DNA of 64,000 bases from HGM04593 sp045634365 (GTDB taxonomy: Bacteria > Bacteroidota > Bacteroidia > Bacteroidales > Bacteroidaceae), in assembly GCA_045634365.1 (NCBI GenBank), contig JAZRAC010000064.1:67838-131837 (forward strand), read 5' to 3'. Shown here in pieces: positions 41,869-49,346 of the stretch. The notes below the pieces were generated by a model. The model was not told the origin of the DNA and searched no databases. It saw nothing but the letters and a program-made list of their open reading frames with translations. The first letter of the stretch is position 1. Every line of letters begins with the position of its first letter. A program made the translations under genes and the position numbers.

Positions 41869-43896
41869 TTACCAAATATCGAGGCGTTGCTCCTTGGGAA
41901 CAAACAGCGGGTGTTCCTCGGTAATGCCGAAGGCTGTGTACCAATCGTCAATATGTGGCAGTGTGCCGTTCACTCGCCAGCGCATAAGCGAGTGGGGATC
42001 GGTTTTTGTGAGGTTGCGTATCTCTTCGTCGCGAATATTGCCTGCCCACACGTTGGAGTAAGCAAGGTAGAAACGCTGCTCGGGGGTAAAGCCCTCTTCT
42101 GTGGGTAGCGGGTTTTCTTTGGTTGTATTCTTGAATGCCTGCATAGCAATCATAAGGCCGCCGTGGTCGGCAATATTCTCGCCCACGGTGAGCTTGCCGT
42201 TGGCATTAAGGCCGGGAAGAACCTCTATCTTGTCGAAAAAGTCGATTATAACTTTTGTACGCTCGTTGAAACTTTGTGCATCCTCCTCGCTCCACCAGTT
42301 GGCAAAATTTCCATCCTTGTTGAATTGGCGGCCTTGGTCGTCGAATCCGTGTGTCATTTCGTGCCCGATCACTACGCCGATGGCTCCGTAGTTGAAGGCG
42401 TCGTCGGCGCACATATCAAAGAAGGGGTATTGCAGAATGGCTGCGGGGAAGCAAATCTCGTTGGTCACAGGGCTGTAATAGGCGTTTACAGTTTGGGGAG
42501 AAATGTGCCAAATGGTGCGGTCCACCGGCTTGTTGAAGTTCTTTTCAATGTGGTCGTCCCAGCCGAATGCCGAAATATCGCGACACACTTCCGAATAGCT
42601 TTTTTGCGGGTCGATTGTGAGTTTGCTGTAATCCTGCCACTTGTCGGGGTAACCAATCTTCACGGTGAATGCATCGAGTTTCTCGTGTGCGGCAGCTTTT
42701 GTGCTGTCGCTCATCCAGCCCTGTGCGTCGATGCGCTCTCCCAATGCAATTTGAAGGTTTTTCACCAGCTCCATCATACGCTCTTTTGCTTCGGGAGGGA
42801 AGAACTTTGCAACGTACAACTGCCCGATAATTTCGCTCAAAGAGCCGTCGGTGGCGGCAAGAGCGCGTTTCCAGCGTGGTTGTTGAGCCTTCTTTCCACT
42901 CATTGTGCGGCCGTAAAAGTCGAATGCAAGGTCGCCGATCTCGTCGCTCAATTCCGATGAAGTTGAGTTTATTATTCTCCACTGCATATAGGCGATAATC
43001 TCGCTTATGGGCATCGTGTTTATAATTTCGCTAACCTCGGCGATGGCTGCGGGCTGTCCTATGTTTATCTCTTTTATGCCATTGATGCCCAAAGGCGCGA
43101 AGAATTTATCCCAATCGATGGCCGGAAACTGCTTTTTCACCTCGTCGTAACTCATCGGGTGGTAGTTGTTCATCGGGTTGCGGCGCTCCACGCGGCTGAG
43201 CGACTTATCGGCAATGCGTGTTTCTATTTTTATCACCGCCTCCATATTCTCGTGAGCCTTTTTTTCGTCGAAGCCTTGCAGTTTGAACATATCCGCCACA
43301 TACTGCTTGAATTTGTTGCGTATGTTGACGGTGGCCTCATCTGTGTCGCTGTAATAGCTCTTTTCGGGCAACGATAGGCCTGCTTGCGCCACGGTGAGAA
43401 TATTCTTGTTGCTGTCCATTATGTCGCTGCCGATGCCTGTGGCAAAAAAACCGCCTATGCCCAAGCGGTAGTTCTTGGCAACAAGGGGTAGAATGTCGGC
43501 TCGGTCGGTGAGCTGTGCAACCTCGTCGAGCAGAGGCTTTATGGGGCTGTTGCCAAGAGCGTTGCGGCGTGTGCTGTCCATTGCCATATTGTAGAGGTCG
43601 CCCACTTTCTGTCCGTTGCTGCCGGGGGCATTATCCTGTGCGGCAAGTTCAAGGACAAGCTCCTGCAATTGCTCTTTGCTCTTCTCGCGCAGAGCATCGA
43701 ATTGTCCGTATCGTGCGTATTCATCGGTGAGAGGGTTCTTTTTTGCCCATCCTCCTGTGGCATATTCATAAAAATCGGTTCCCGGGCACTTTGTAGTGTC
43801 CATATTTGTAAAATCAATCATCGACTCCATCTTTTTTTCGGTTGTACAGGCAACTGCACTTGCAAGCATTGCCGCGTAAATTAAAAATCGTCTCAT
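41869..43896 (-). CDS. M13-family (neprilysin/PepO-like) metallopeptidase lipoprotein
   Basis: 675 residues, standard for the family. The lipobox AVAC gives Cys17. The zinc site is GHEMTHGFDDQGRQF (HExxH) with the downstream ENIADHGGL (Glu ligand and Asp). The substrate-binding NAYYSPVTNEICFPAAILQYPFF is present, and the C-terminus ends in ...RLDIW with the family's terminal Trp. Membrane-anchored peptidase of short peptides. It is preceded by the ABC-F gene at a distance of 3 bases. Confidence 0.94.
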   Translation of the reverse strand: MRRFLIYAAMLASAVACTTEKKMESMIDFTNMDTTKCPGTDFYEYATGGWAKKNPLTDEYARYGQFDALREKSKEQLQELVLELAAQDNAPGSNGQKVGDLYNMAMDSTRRNALGNSPIKPLLDEVAQLTDRADILPLVAKNYRLGIGGFFATGIGSDIMDSNKNILTVAQAGLSLPEKSYYSDTDEATVNIRNKFKQYVADMFKLQGFDEKKAHENMEAVIKIETRIADKSLSRVERRNPMNNYHPMSYDEVKKQFPAIDWDKFFAPLGINGIKEINIGQPAAIAEVSEIINTMPISEIIAYMQWRIINSTSSELSDEIGDLAFDFYGRTMSGKKAQQPRWKRALAATDGSLSEIIGQLYVAKFFPPEAKERMMELVKNLQIALGERIDAQGWMSDSTKAAAHEKLDAFTVKIGYPDKWQDYSKLTIDPQKSYSEVCRDISAFGWDDHIEKNFNKPVDRTIWHISPQTVNAYYSPVTNEICFPAAILQYPFFDMCADDAFNYGAIGVVIGHEMTHGFDDQGRQFNKDGNFANWWSEEDAQSFNERTKVIIDFFDKIEVLPGLNANGKLTVGENIADHGGLMIAMQAFKNTTKENPLPTEEGFTPEQRFYLAYSNVWAGNIRDEEIRNLTKTDPHSLMRWRVNGTLPHIDDWYTAFGITEEHPLFVPKEQRLDIW

Positions 43897-43899
43897 TAT

Positions 43900-45828
43900 T
43901 TAGTTCAAATTTTCGAGTTCTTCCATTCTCTTTTCCCAATCGTTCATTGCGTCGGCGAGCTGTTTTTTAAGCGAAGCGTATTTTGTAAAATTCTGCTGTG
44001 TGCTTCCCTCCATGGTGCTCATAAGTTCCTCCATTGCTGCTATTGCCGCCTCTAATTCGTTCACTGCATTCTCACACTCTTCCACTTGCCTTTCGAGCTT
44101 GCGACGCTGTTTCTGCAACTGCTTCTCGGCTTCGTAGCTCAATCGGTTGTCGTTTACAGCCTTGGGAACTTCACTTTGTCGCGCGGGTTTCAGTGTCACC
44201 TGCAACGCTTCGTTTATGTTCGTTGCGTTTTTTGTGGCAAGATAGTCGTAAATGCCACCAAGGTGCTCTTTCACGCTTCCGTCGCCAAATTCATAGACTT
44301 TTGTGACAAGGCCGTCGAGAAATTCTCGGTCGTGGCTCACAACTATTACCGTGCCGTCAAAGTCGCGAATGGCCTCTTTCAGCACATCCTTCGACTGCAT
44401 ATCAAGGTGGTTGGTGGGCTCGTCGAGAATGAGCAGGTTCATCTGCTGCAATAGCAGACGTATCATTGCCAATCGGCTGCGCTCGCCTCCCGACAGAACC
44501 TTTACCGGCTTTTCCGATGCTTCTCCGCCAAACATAAATGCTCCCAGAATGTCGCGTATGCGCAGGCGTATGTCGCCTGTTGCCACATTGTCGATAGTCT
44601 GGAATACGGTGAGTTTCTCGTCGAGCAGTTGCGCCTGGTGCTGCGCAAAATAACCTATCTGCACATTGTGTCCTATGGTAATCTCTCCGTCGTGTTCAAG
44701 TTCCTTTAAAATGCAACGTACAAGCGTGGTCTTTCCCTCGCCGTTGCGCCCCACGAAGGCCACTTTTTCGCCACGGTTTATTGTGAAATTTACGTTGCTG
44801 AACACTGTGTGGCTGCCGAAACTCTTTTTTGTGCCGTTGCAGATGATGGGGTAGTTGCCACTGCGTGTAGCGGGGGCGAAGCGCAGACGCAAACGGCTGG
44901 TGTCCTCTTCGTCAATCTCGATGGGTACCATCTTTTCGAGCTGTTTTATGCGGCTCTGCACCTGCACGGCTTTTGTGGGCTTATAACGGAATTTTTCTAT
45001 AAATTCCATTGTGTCGGCAATCTCTTTTTGCTGATTTTCGTAGGCACGTATCTGTTGTTCGCGACGCTCTTTGCGAGCGAGCATAAATTTGTCGTACGAT
45101 AGTTTGTAGTCGTAAATGCGTCCGCACGAAATTTCAATGGTGCGGTTGGTTACGGCGTTCAGGAATGCACGGTCGTGGCTCACGAGCAACACTGCGTTGC
45201 TGCTGCGGGCAAGGAACTGTTCCAACCACTGGATACTCTCAATGTCAAGATGGTTGGTGGGCTCGTCGAGCAACAAAATGTCGGGGTGTTGCAATAATAG
45301 CTTTGCAAGCTCTATTCTCATTCTCCACCCTCCGCTGAATTCCTTGGTGGGGCGTTCAAAATCGCTGCGGCGGAACCCTAATCCTTGCAGTGTGCGCTCA
45401 ATTTCAGCCTCATAGTGGCTGCCGCCCATCATAGTGTATTGTTCGTTAAGATGGGTGTACTCCTCTATCAGTTTGTGATACTCCTCGCTGTCGTAGTCGG
45501 TGCGCTCGGCAAGTTCGTTGTTCATAGACTCCAAGCGTGCCTCTGTTTCGTGAATGTGCTCAAAGGCAAGCTCTGCCTCCTGAAAAACCGTGCGTCCTTC
45601 GGCGTGATTCATCACCTGTGGCAGATAGCCCACGGTAAAATCGCGAGGTCTTGATACTGTGCCCTCCGTTGGCTGTTGGCTGTTGGCGATAATCTTTAAC
45701 AGAGTGCTCTTGCCGGCCCCATTCTTTCCCACGAGGGCGATACGGTCTCTCTTGTTCACAATGAAACTTACATCGTGAAAAAGATTTCTACCGCCAAAAT
45801 CCACTCTTATGTTATCGACCGATAGCAA
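43900..45828 (-). CDS. ABC-F family ATPase
   Basis: 642 residues with two ATP-binding cassettes: Walker A GKNGAGKST and GRNGEGKTT, signatures FSGGWRMR and LSGGERSR, and LLDEPTNHLD / ILDEPTNHLD. There is no membrane domain. Between the cassettes is the P-site-tRNA-interacting linker (residues about 235-300), and a coiled coil forms the last 90 residues (QKQRRKLERQVEECENAV... to the end). ABC-F proteins bind the ribosomal E site and rescue or regulate translation; the Uup/YheS-type architecture fits best. It heads the reverse operon with M13, metA and GH20. Confidence 0.93.
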   Translation of the reverse strand: MLSVDNIRVDFGGRNLFHDVSFIVNKRDRIALVGKNGAGKSTLLKIIANSQQPTEGTVSRPRDFTVGYLPQVMNHAEGRTVFQEAELAFEHIHETEARLESMNNELAERTDYDSEEYHKLIEEYTHLNEQYTMMGGSHYEAEIERTLQGLGFRRSDFERPTKEFSGGWRMRIELAKLLLQHPDILLLDEPTNHLDIESIQWLEQFLARSSNAVLLVSHDRAFLNAVTNRTIEISCGRIYDYKLSYDKFMLARKERREQQIRAYENQQKEIADTMEFIEKFRYKPTKAVQVQSRIKQLEKMVPIEIDEEDTSRLRLRFAPATRSGNYPIICNGTKKSFGSHTVFSNVNFTINRGEKVAFVGRNGEGKTTLVRCILKELEHDGEITIGHNVQIGYFAQHQAQLLDEKLTVFQTIDNVATGDIRLRIRDILGAFMFGGEASEKPVKVLSGGERSRLAMIRLLLQQMNLLILDEPTNHLDMQSKDVLKEAIRDFDGTVIVVSHDREFLDGLVTKVYEFGDGSVKEHLGGIYDYLATKNATNINEALQVTLKPARQSEVPKAVNDNRLSYEAEKQLQKQRRKLERQVEECENAVNELEAAIAAMEELMSTMEGSTQQNFTKYASLKKQLADAMNDWEKRMEELENLN

Positions 45829-45873
45829 GGCTCTCTATTTTTTAATTATTACAATAATTCCATTTTACTACCA

Positions 45874-45905
45874 CAAAGTTAATTCATTGATATGATAAAT
45901 GCAAG
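45874..45905 (-). promoter_or_regulatory. Promoter of the ABC-F - M13 - metA - GH20 operon
   Basis: On the minus strand TAACTTTG (45874-45881) with CTTG (45902-45905) 20 bases upstream, 46 bases before the ABC-F start. Confidence 0.72.
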
Positions 45906-45983
45906 GTTTAACCTCTTTAATAAAGGGCGCAGGAGGGATGTTTCTAAAATTTTTCAAAAAAATCGAAAAAAGTTGCCGAAAAA

Positions 45984-46016
45984 TTTGGAAGTAATTATAA
46001 AACGCTTTTATATTTG
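45984..46016 (+). promoter_or_regulatory. Promoter of the PerR-type regulator gene
   Basis: TTTG at 45984-45987 and TATATTTG at 46009-46016 are 21 bases apart. The leader to the ATG at 46064 is about 40 bases and holds a purine-rich AGAGGAAAG just before the start, unusually Shine-Dalgarno-like for this phylum. Confidence 0.72.
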
Positions 46017-46063
46017 CAATGATTTCAGAAATGAAATGCAAAAAACTAAAAAGAGGAAAGAAA

Positions 46064-46483
46064 ATGATACCCCGTTCAGAGTTAAAGAAAGAGCTTATAG
46101 ATGCAGGTATTCGCCCGTCGGTTCAGCGTTTGGCAATTTACGAATATGTAAAGAACAATCCTGTTCACCCCACGGCCGATGTTGTATACGCAGCCTTGCG
46201 CGACGAGCTTGGCTCTCTCTCCCTCACCACGGTCTATAATACTTTGAAACTCTTTGTCGATGCGGGTCTTGTGCAGATGCTCACGATAGACGATACCCTG
46301 CGCTGTTTTGATGGTGACACAACCTCGCACGCACACTTCCGTTGCGACAATTGCGGCAAAATTGTGGACCTGAAAATAAAAAATGAGTTTCTCTCAATGG
46401 TCGATGGGCTTGGCGGGTTCGAAGTAAAAGAGGCACAGCTCTATTTGAAAGGCCTTTGCCCCCTGTGCAGCAGTAAAAAATGA
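46064..46483 (+). CDS. Fur-family regulator of the PerR type
   Basis: 139 residues. The N-terminal winged helix (SLTTVYNTLKLFVDAGLV) binds DNA. All five regulatory-metal ligands of Bacillus subtilis PerR have equivalents with the same spacing: H35, D83, H89, H91 and D102. The Asp at 83 is the feature separating PerR from Fur. The structural zinc site is C94, C97, C132 and C135. PerR senses peroxide by oxidation of a His near Fe. Start at 46064 is chosen from the RBS and the family start (MIPRSELKK...GIRPSVQRLAIYEYV); upstream ATGs exist at 46019 and 46031. The next gene, a rubrerythrin, is a classical PerR target. Confidence 0.88.
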   Translation: MIPRSELKKELIDAGIRPSVQRLAIYEYVKNNPVHPTADVVYAALRDELGSLSLTTVYNTLKLFVDAGLVQMLTIDDTLRCFDGDTTSHAHFRCDNCGKIVDLKIKNEFLSMVDGLGGFEVKEAQLYLKGLCPLCSSKK

Positions 46484-46527
46484 GAAAAAGATAATTTAGG
46501 ATAATAACAATTTAAAATTTTACGATT

Positions 46528-47076
46528 ATGAAAAAGTACATTTGTTCAGTATGCGGTTATATTCACGAAGGCGAATCGGCACCCGAGCGTTGCCCTATGT
46601 GTAAAGTTCCTTCGGAGCGTTTCAACGAACTTGTAGAGAATGGTAAGTTGGAGTTTGTTCAAGAGCACGTGATTGGCGTAGCAAAAGGTTGTGATGCCGA
46701 AATGATAAAAGACCTCAACGACCACTTTATGGGTGAGTGCACCGAGGTTGGAATGTATCTTGCAATGAGCCGTCAGGCCGACCGCGAGGGTTACCCCGAA
46801 ATTGCCGAGGCTTTCAAGCGTTACGCTTGGGAAGAGGCCGAGCACGCTGCTAAATTTGCCGAGCTTCTTGGTGATGTTGTTTGGGATACAAAGACTAACC
46901 TCGACAAGCGTATGAATGCCGAATCGGGTGCTTGCGCCGACAAGTATCGCATTGCGAAACGTGCAAAAGAGCTCAACCTCGATGCTATCCACGATACTGT
47001 TCACGAAATGGCGAAAGACGAAGCTCGTCACGGCAAAGGCTTTGAAGGTCTTTTCCACCGTTACTTTGGTAAATAA
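46528..47076 (+). CDS. Rubrerythrin with N-terminal rubredoxin domain (reverse rubrerythrin type)
   Basis: 182 residues. The rubredoxin FeS4 domain is at the N-terminus (C6, C9, C22, C25), and the ferritin-like diiron domain follows, with carboxylates and His in FMGECTEVGMYL, YAWEEAEHAAKFAELLG and EMAKDEARHGKGFEGLFHRYF. In classical rubrerythrins the rubredoxin part is at the C-terminus; this swapped order is the reverse type described in clostridia. It reduces hydrogen peroxide to water in the cytoplasm. It lies 44 bases after the PerR-type gene with no own TAnnTTTG box, so it is probably co-transcribed. Confidence 0.93.
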   Translation: MKKYICSVCGYIHEGESAPERCPMCKVPSERFNELVENGKLEFVQEHVIGVAKGCDAEMIKDLNDHFMGECTEVGMYLAMSRQADREGYPEIAEAFKRYAWEEAEHAAKFAELLGDVVWDTKTNLDKRMNAESGACADKYRIAKRAKELNLDAIHDTVHEMAKDEARHGKGFEGLFHRYFGK

Positions 47077-47105
47077 TTGCCATTTCAACGAGATATTTTC
47101 AATAC

Positions 47106-47142
47106 AAGAGACCGACTAAAAAGTATTTTTTAGCGGTCTCTT
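47106..47142 (+). terminator. Terminator after rubrerythrin
   Basis: AAGAGACCG (47106-47114) pairs with CGGTCTCTT (47134-47142), with an inner stem CTAAAAA/TTTTTAG, followed by TTG. 29 bases after the stop. Confidence 0.85.
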
Positions 47143-47151
47143 TTGTGTAGG

Positions 47152-47268
47152 AGATGAATAAAAAGATGTAGTTCAAGGCTTGCGTAGCCTGAAAAACCGG
47201 AGTTTACTAAGCGTAAATGAGGATTTTGAAGGCAAGCGTAACGCAGAAATTACACTTTTTAGTCATCT
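47152..47268. repeat. Foldback element of about 117 bases
   Basis: The ends are inverted copies (AGATGAATAAAAAGATGTA at 47152, and reverse complement AGATGACTAAAAAGTGTA at 47251-47268). The inside is largely self-complementary too, closing on TTTAC-TAAGC-GTAAA, so the whole can fold as one long imperfect hairpin. It carries no gene. It fills the gap between the rubrerythrin terminator and the next gene. Confidence 0.7.
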
Positions 47269-47307
47269 TCTTGTTGTTTTTAACTGTTTTCTGTCGTCCG
47301 TGGATTG

Positions 47308-47619
47308 TTATTCGTAAACAATCTCTAAAATATCACTTATTGTAACGGGCTCCTTCCAATTGTCCCACGAAGTATATACAATCTCCAATCCTTTATAATA
47401 GGCCGATAGCTTTATACAATCGACCTTCTCCCACGCAGGCTCGCCAAACTCACTCGACTCCCCGTTGAGAAGTAATCTGCGCGATAAATAATCGAGCTTG
47501 TAAAATCCGCCGCCCATGCATCGCTCTCTCGGGCGCAATAAATCGTAGTGCCTTTTTACCTCGCCAAGGCGTAAGGCACCATCTTTTGTTAATATAAATT
47601 TTGGCTGTGTATCGTTCAA
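47308..47619 (-). CDS. Hypothetical protein downstream of ribH
   Basis: About 103 residues in one frame that begins inside or just after ribH. No in-frame ATG exists at the 5' side: possible starts are GTG at 47670 (51 bases inside ribH) or TTG at 47619 just after ribH; TTG is taken here. The sequence is protein-like (KFILTKDGALRLGEVKRHYDLLRP, GGGFYKLDYLSRRLLLNGESSEFG, then AYYKGLEIVY) with a mix of aromatic and charged residues, and no signal peptide or known motif. I do not recognise the family. It is probably translated from the ribH transcript. Confidence 0.5.
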   Translation of the reverse strand: MNDTQPKFILTKDGALRLGEVKRHYDLLRPRERCMGGGFYKLDYLSRRLLLNGESSEFGEPAWEKVDCIKLSAYYKGLEIVYTSWDNWKEPVTISDILEIVYE

Positions 47620-47627
47620 GTTACCGA

Positions 47628-48110
47628 TTATTTGAACATTTCCATCATTTGTAAAGCGGTCACTGCGCACTCGTCGCCCTTGTTGCCCAATCGTCCGCCG
47701 CTGCGCTCCTGTGCCTGCAACAGATTGTTTGTGGTGATGAGGCCGAATATCACAGGGGTATTATATTCTACATTCAGTTTCGACAGCCCCACTGTTACTC
47801 CCTCGCATATATAGTCGAAATGCGGAGTATCGCCTCTTATCACGCATCCAATGGCAATCACACTGTCGTATTTTCCGCTTTTCACCATTTGCGATGCACC
47901 GAATATAAGTTCCCAGCTTCCCGGAACGCTCTTTGTGTCTATATCCTCGCTGCTCACTCCATTTTCTATGAGTGTTTTTATAGCGCCGTCTCTTAATGCG
48001 TATGTTATTTCGTTGTTCCACTCGGCATATACTATGCCCACTTTTCTTCCTTTTCCGTCTGCCACTGTGTTTGTATCGTAGGCAGAGAGGTTATGCATTT
48101 CTGTTGCCAT
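47628..48110 (-). CDS. ribH: 6,7-dimethyl-8-ribityllumazine synthase
   Basis: 160 residues. It condenses the 5-amino-6-ribitylaminouracil with dihydroxybutanone phosphate in riboflavin synthesis. Marks: YAEWNNEITYALRDGA, VPGSWELIFGA, AIGCVIRGDTPHFDYICEGVTVGL, IFGLITTNNLLQAQERSGG and GDECAVTALQMMEM. The stretch RGDTPHFDY holds the phosphate-binding and catalytic residues. No FMN riboswitch is seen upstream; the 325-base upstream gap holds a direct repeat. It is separated from the TPR gene, a common neighbour, by that gap. Confidence 0.95.
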   Translation of the reverse strand: MATEMHNLSAYDTNTVADGKGRKVGIVYAEWNNEITYALRDGAIKTLIENGVSSEDIDTKSVPGSWELIFGASQMVKSGKYDSVIAIGCVIRGDTPHFDYICEGVTVGLSKLNVEYNTPVIFGLITTNNLLQAQERSGGRLGNKGDECAVTALQMMEMFK

Positions 48111-48120
48111 AAAATTTATT

Positions 48121-48352
48121 AAAAAAGTAATCTGCTTCGTTGTTGCTTGCTTTCTCGTCGGTCATTTACGGTGAGGGTAAACTCCCTCCTCGTGCGCTTC
48201 GCCGGCCTTGCATCTCCTCTTTTTTAATCAATTTTATTTTTTTTTGAGGTGCCGGCTTTTTCGCCGTATTATTTTATTAAAAAAAGTAATCTGCTTCGTT
48301 GTTGCTTGCTTTCTCGTCGGTCATTTACGGTGAGAGTAAACTCCCTCCTCGT
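48121..48352. repeat. Direct repeat of 73 bases, two copies
   Basis: Copies at 48121-48193 and 48280-48352, with one mismatch (GAGGGTAA versus GAGAGTAA), 159 bases apart. Each includes the small inverted repeat TTTAC...GTAAA. The intervening stretch has poly-T and a GCCGG-rich bit but no gene. Together with the terminator at 48384 this explains the 325-base gap 48111-48435. Confidence 0.92.
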
Positions 48353-48383
48353 AAGAAACTTGCTTGTGTCTTTAAGTTACTAA

Positions 48384-48413
48384 AAAAGCAGCCTGCGACC
48401 GCAGGCTGCTTTT
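48384..48413 (-). terminator. Terminator of the TPR gene
   Basis: AAAAGCAGCCTGC (48384-48396) pairs with GCAGGCTGCTTTT (48401-48413) over a 4-base loop. On the minus strand it is followed by further T residues, 22 bases past the stop. Confidence 0.9.
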
Positions 48414-48435
48414 CCTCGTTTGTTCCTCCGGTAAA

Positions 48436-49104
48436 TTATTTTACACGGTTAATATATTTGTCAATGTCCATCGACAGGGGCGATGCAGTGTATTTGTCTT
48501 TTATCTCCTGATAGAGCTCGGCAGCATCGTCTTTGTCGCCCTGCTGCTCGCACATAATGCCTGCTTGCAATAAGTAATAGGGGCTTATTGTTGCGTTGTT
48601 GGCTTTTTTTGCCGCTTTCTTGTAGTTGCTTATGGCTGCATCAATATCACCTGTCTGTGCATAGCAACTGCCAAGTGTGCCGTAAACTGCGGGAGCAACC
48701 ATTTTGTCGTCGCCGTCGAATGCTTTAAGATAGTCGATGGCCTCCTCGTAGCGAGCGAGCTGTGCAAGTGCCATTCCTGCGTATGCGTTTGCAATGTTGC
48801 CGGCAGCTGTTCCACTGTACTCTTCGGCAATTTGAATGAATCCAAGATTAACGCCGTCGCCGTCGAGTGCCTTTTGGAAATCTTTTGCGCCAAACATATT
48901 TTCTGCTGCGAAAATAGTCTCGGCTGCCTCTTTCTCTCTGGGCTCGGCAATGTAGGTGTTGTAGCACATAGAGCCTACAATGATTATTACAAAGGCTGCA
49001 ATTATGGTTACAATGGTCTTTTTGTATTTTATAACCAATGCTTCCGATTTTGAAAGAACCTCATCTGCGATGATGGGTGTTTCGTGTGTGTTTTTGTTAC
49101 TCAT
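48436..49104 (-). CDS. Membrane-anchored tetratricopeptide repeat protein
   Basis: 222 residues. A cytoplasmic N-terminus (1-30) is followed by one membrane helix (TIVTIIAAFVIIIVGSMCY, about 31-49), then TPR helices facing the periplasm (IANAYAGMALAQLARYEEAIDYL, VYGTLGSCYAQTGDIDAAISNYKKAA, YYLLQAGIMCEQQGDKDDAAELYQEI). The plan resembles YfgM-like ancillary translocon proteins, but assignment is loose. It lies next to recF in the divergent direction, with ribH beyond the terminator. Confidence 0.83.
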   Translation of the reverse strand: MSNKNTHETPIIADEVLSKSEALVIKYKKTIVTIIAAFVIIIVGSMCYNTYIAEPREKEAAETIFAAENMFGAKDFQKALDGDGVNLGFIQIAEEYSGTAAGNIANAYAGMALAQLARYEEAIDYLKAFDGDDKMVAPAVYGTLGSCYAQTGDIDAAISNYKKAAKKANNATISPYYLLQAGIMCEQQGDKDDAAELYQEIKDKYTASPLSMDIDKYINRVK

Positions 49105-49142
49105 AATTATGTATTTTTATTATTTTCCGAAATTTTCAATCG

Positions 49143-49150
49143 CAAAAGTA
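49143..49150 (-). promoter_or_regulatory. -7 box of the TPR gene
   Basis: TACTTTTG on the minus strand, 39 bases before the ATG at 49104. No clear -33 element. Confidence 0.6.
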
Positions 49151-49225
49151 ATCAATTTATGTTTAGCATAAAAATTATAGCACTTTTTTTTGCTCTTAAA
49201 TAGATTATTCTTCCATTTTATTGGG

Positions 49226-49331
49226 TATCTTTGCGATAGTAAACTGCGTTACTATCGCGAAAATAGGCTGCGCTCGTTTGCTCTATTTTTGTGGTAATAA
49301 ATAATATAAACTGCGTTACTGTCGCGAAAAT
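49226..49331 (+). promoter_or_regulatory. recF promoter region with repeated leader element and hairpins
   Basis: TATCTTTG at 49226-49233 and TATTTTTG at 49284-49291 are -7 boxes. The first starts a 10-bp inverted repeat (GCGATAGTAA with TTACTATCGC over the loop ACTGCG). The second is the end of AAAATAG...CTATTTT. A 24-base stretch AAACTGCGTTACT(A/G)TCGCG... occurs at 49241 and again at 49308, just before the recF start at 49347. The doubled element suggests duplication of a leader segment. Confidence 0.6.
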
Positions 49332-49346
49332 GTTGTTTGGAATAAT

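Noticed and set aside
48121..48352. Possible CRISPR array
   Set aside because: Only two 73-base repeats with one long spacer and no cas genes; repeat length is wrong for CRISPR.
47628..48435. FMN or TPP riboswitch upstream of ribH or thiL
   Set aside because: No conserved riboswitch core segments could be recognised upstream of either gene.
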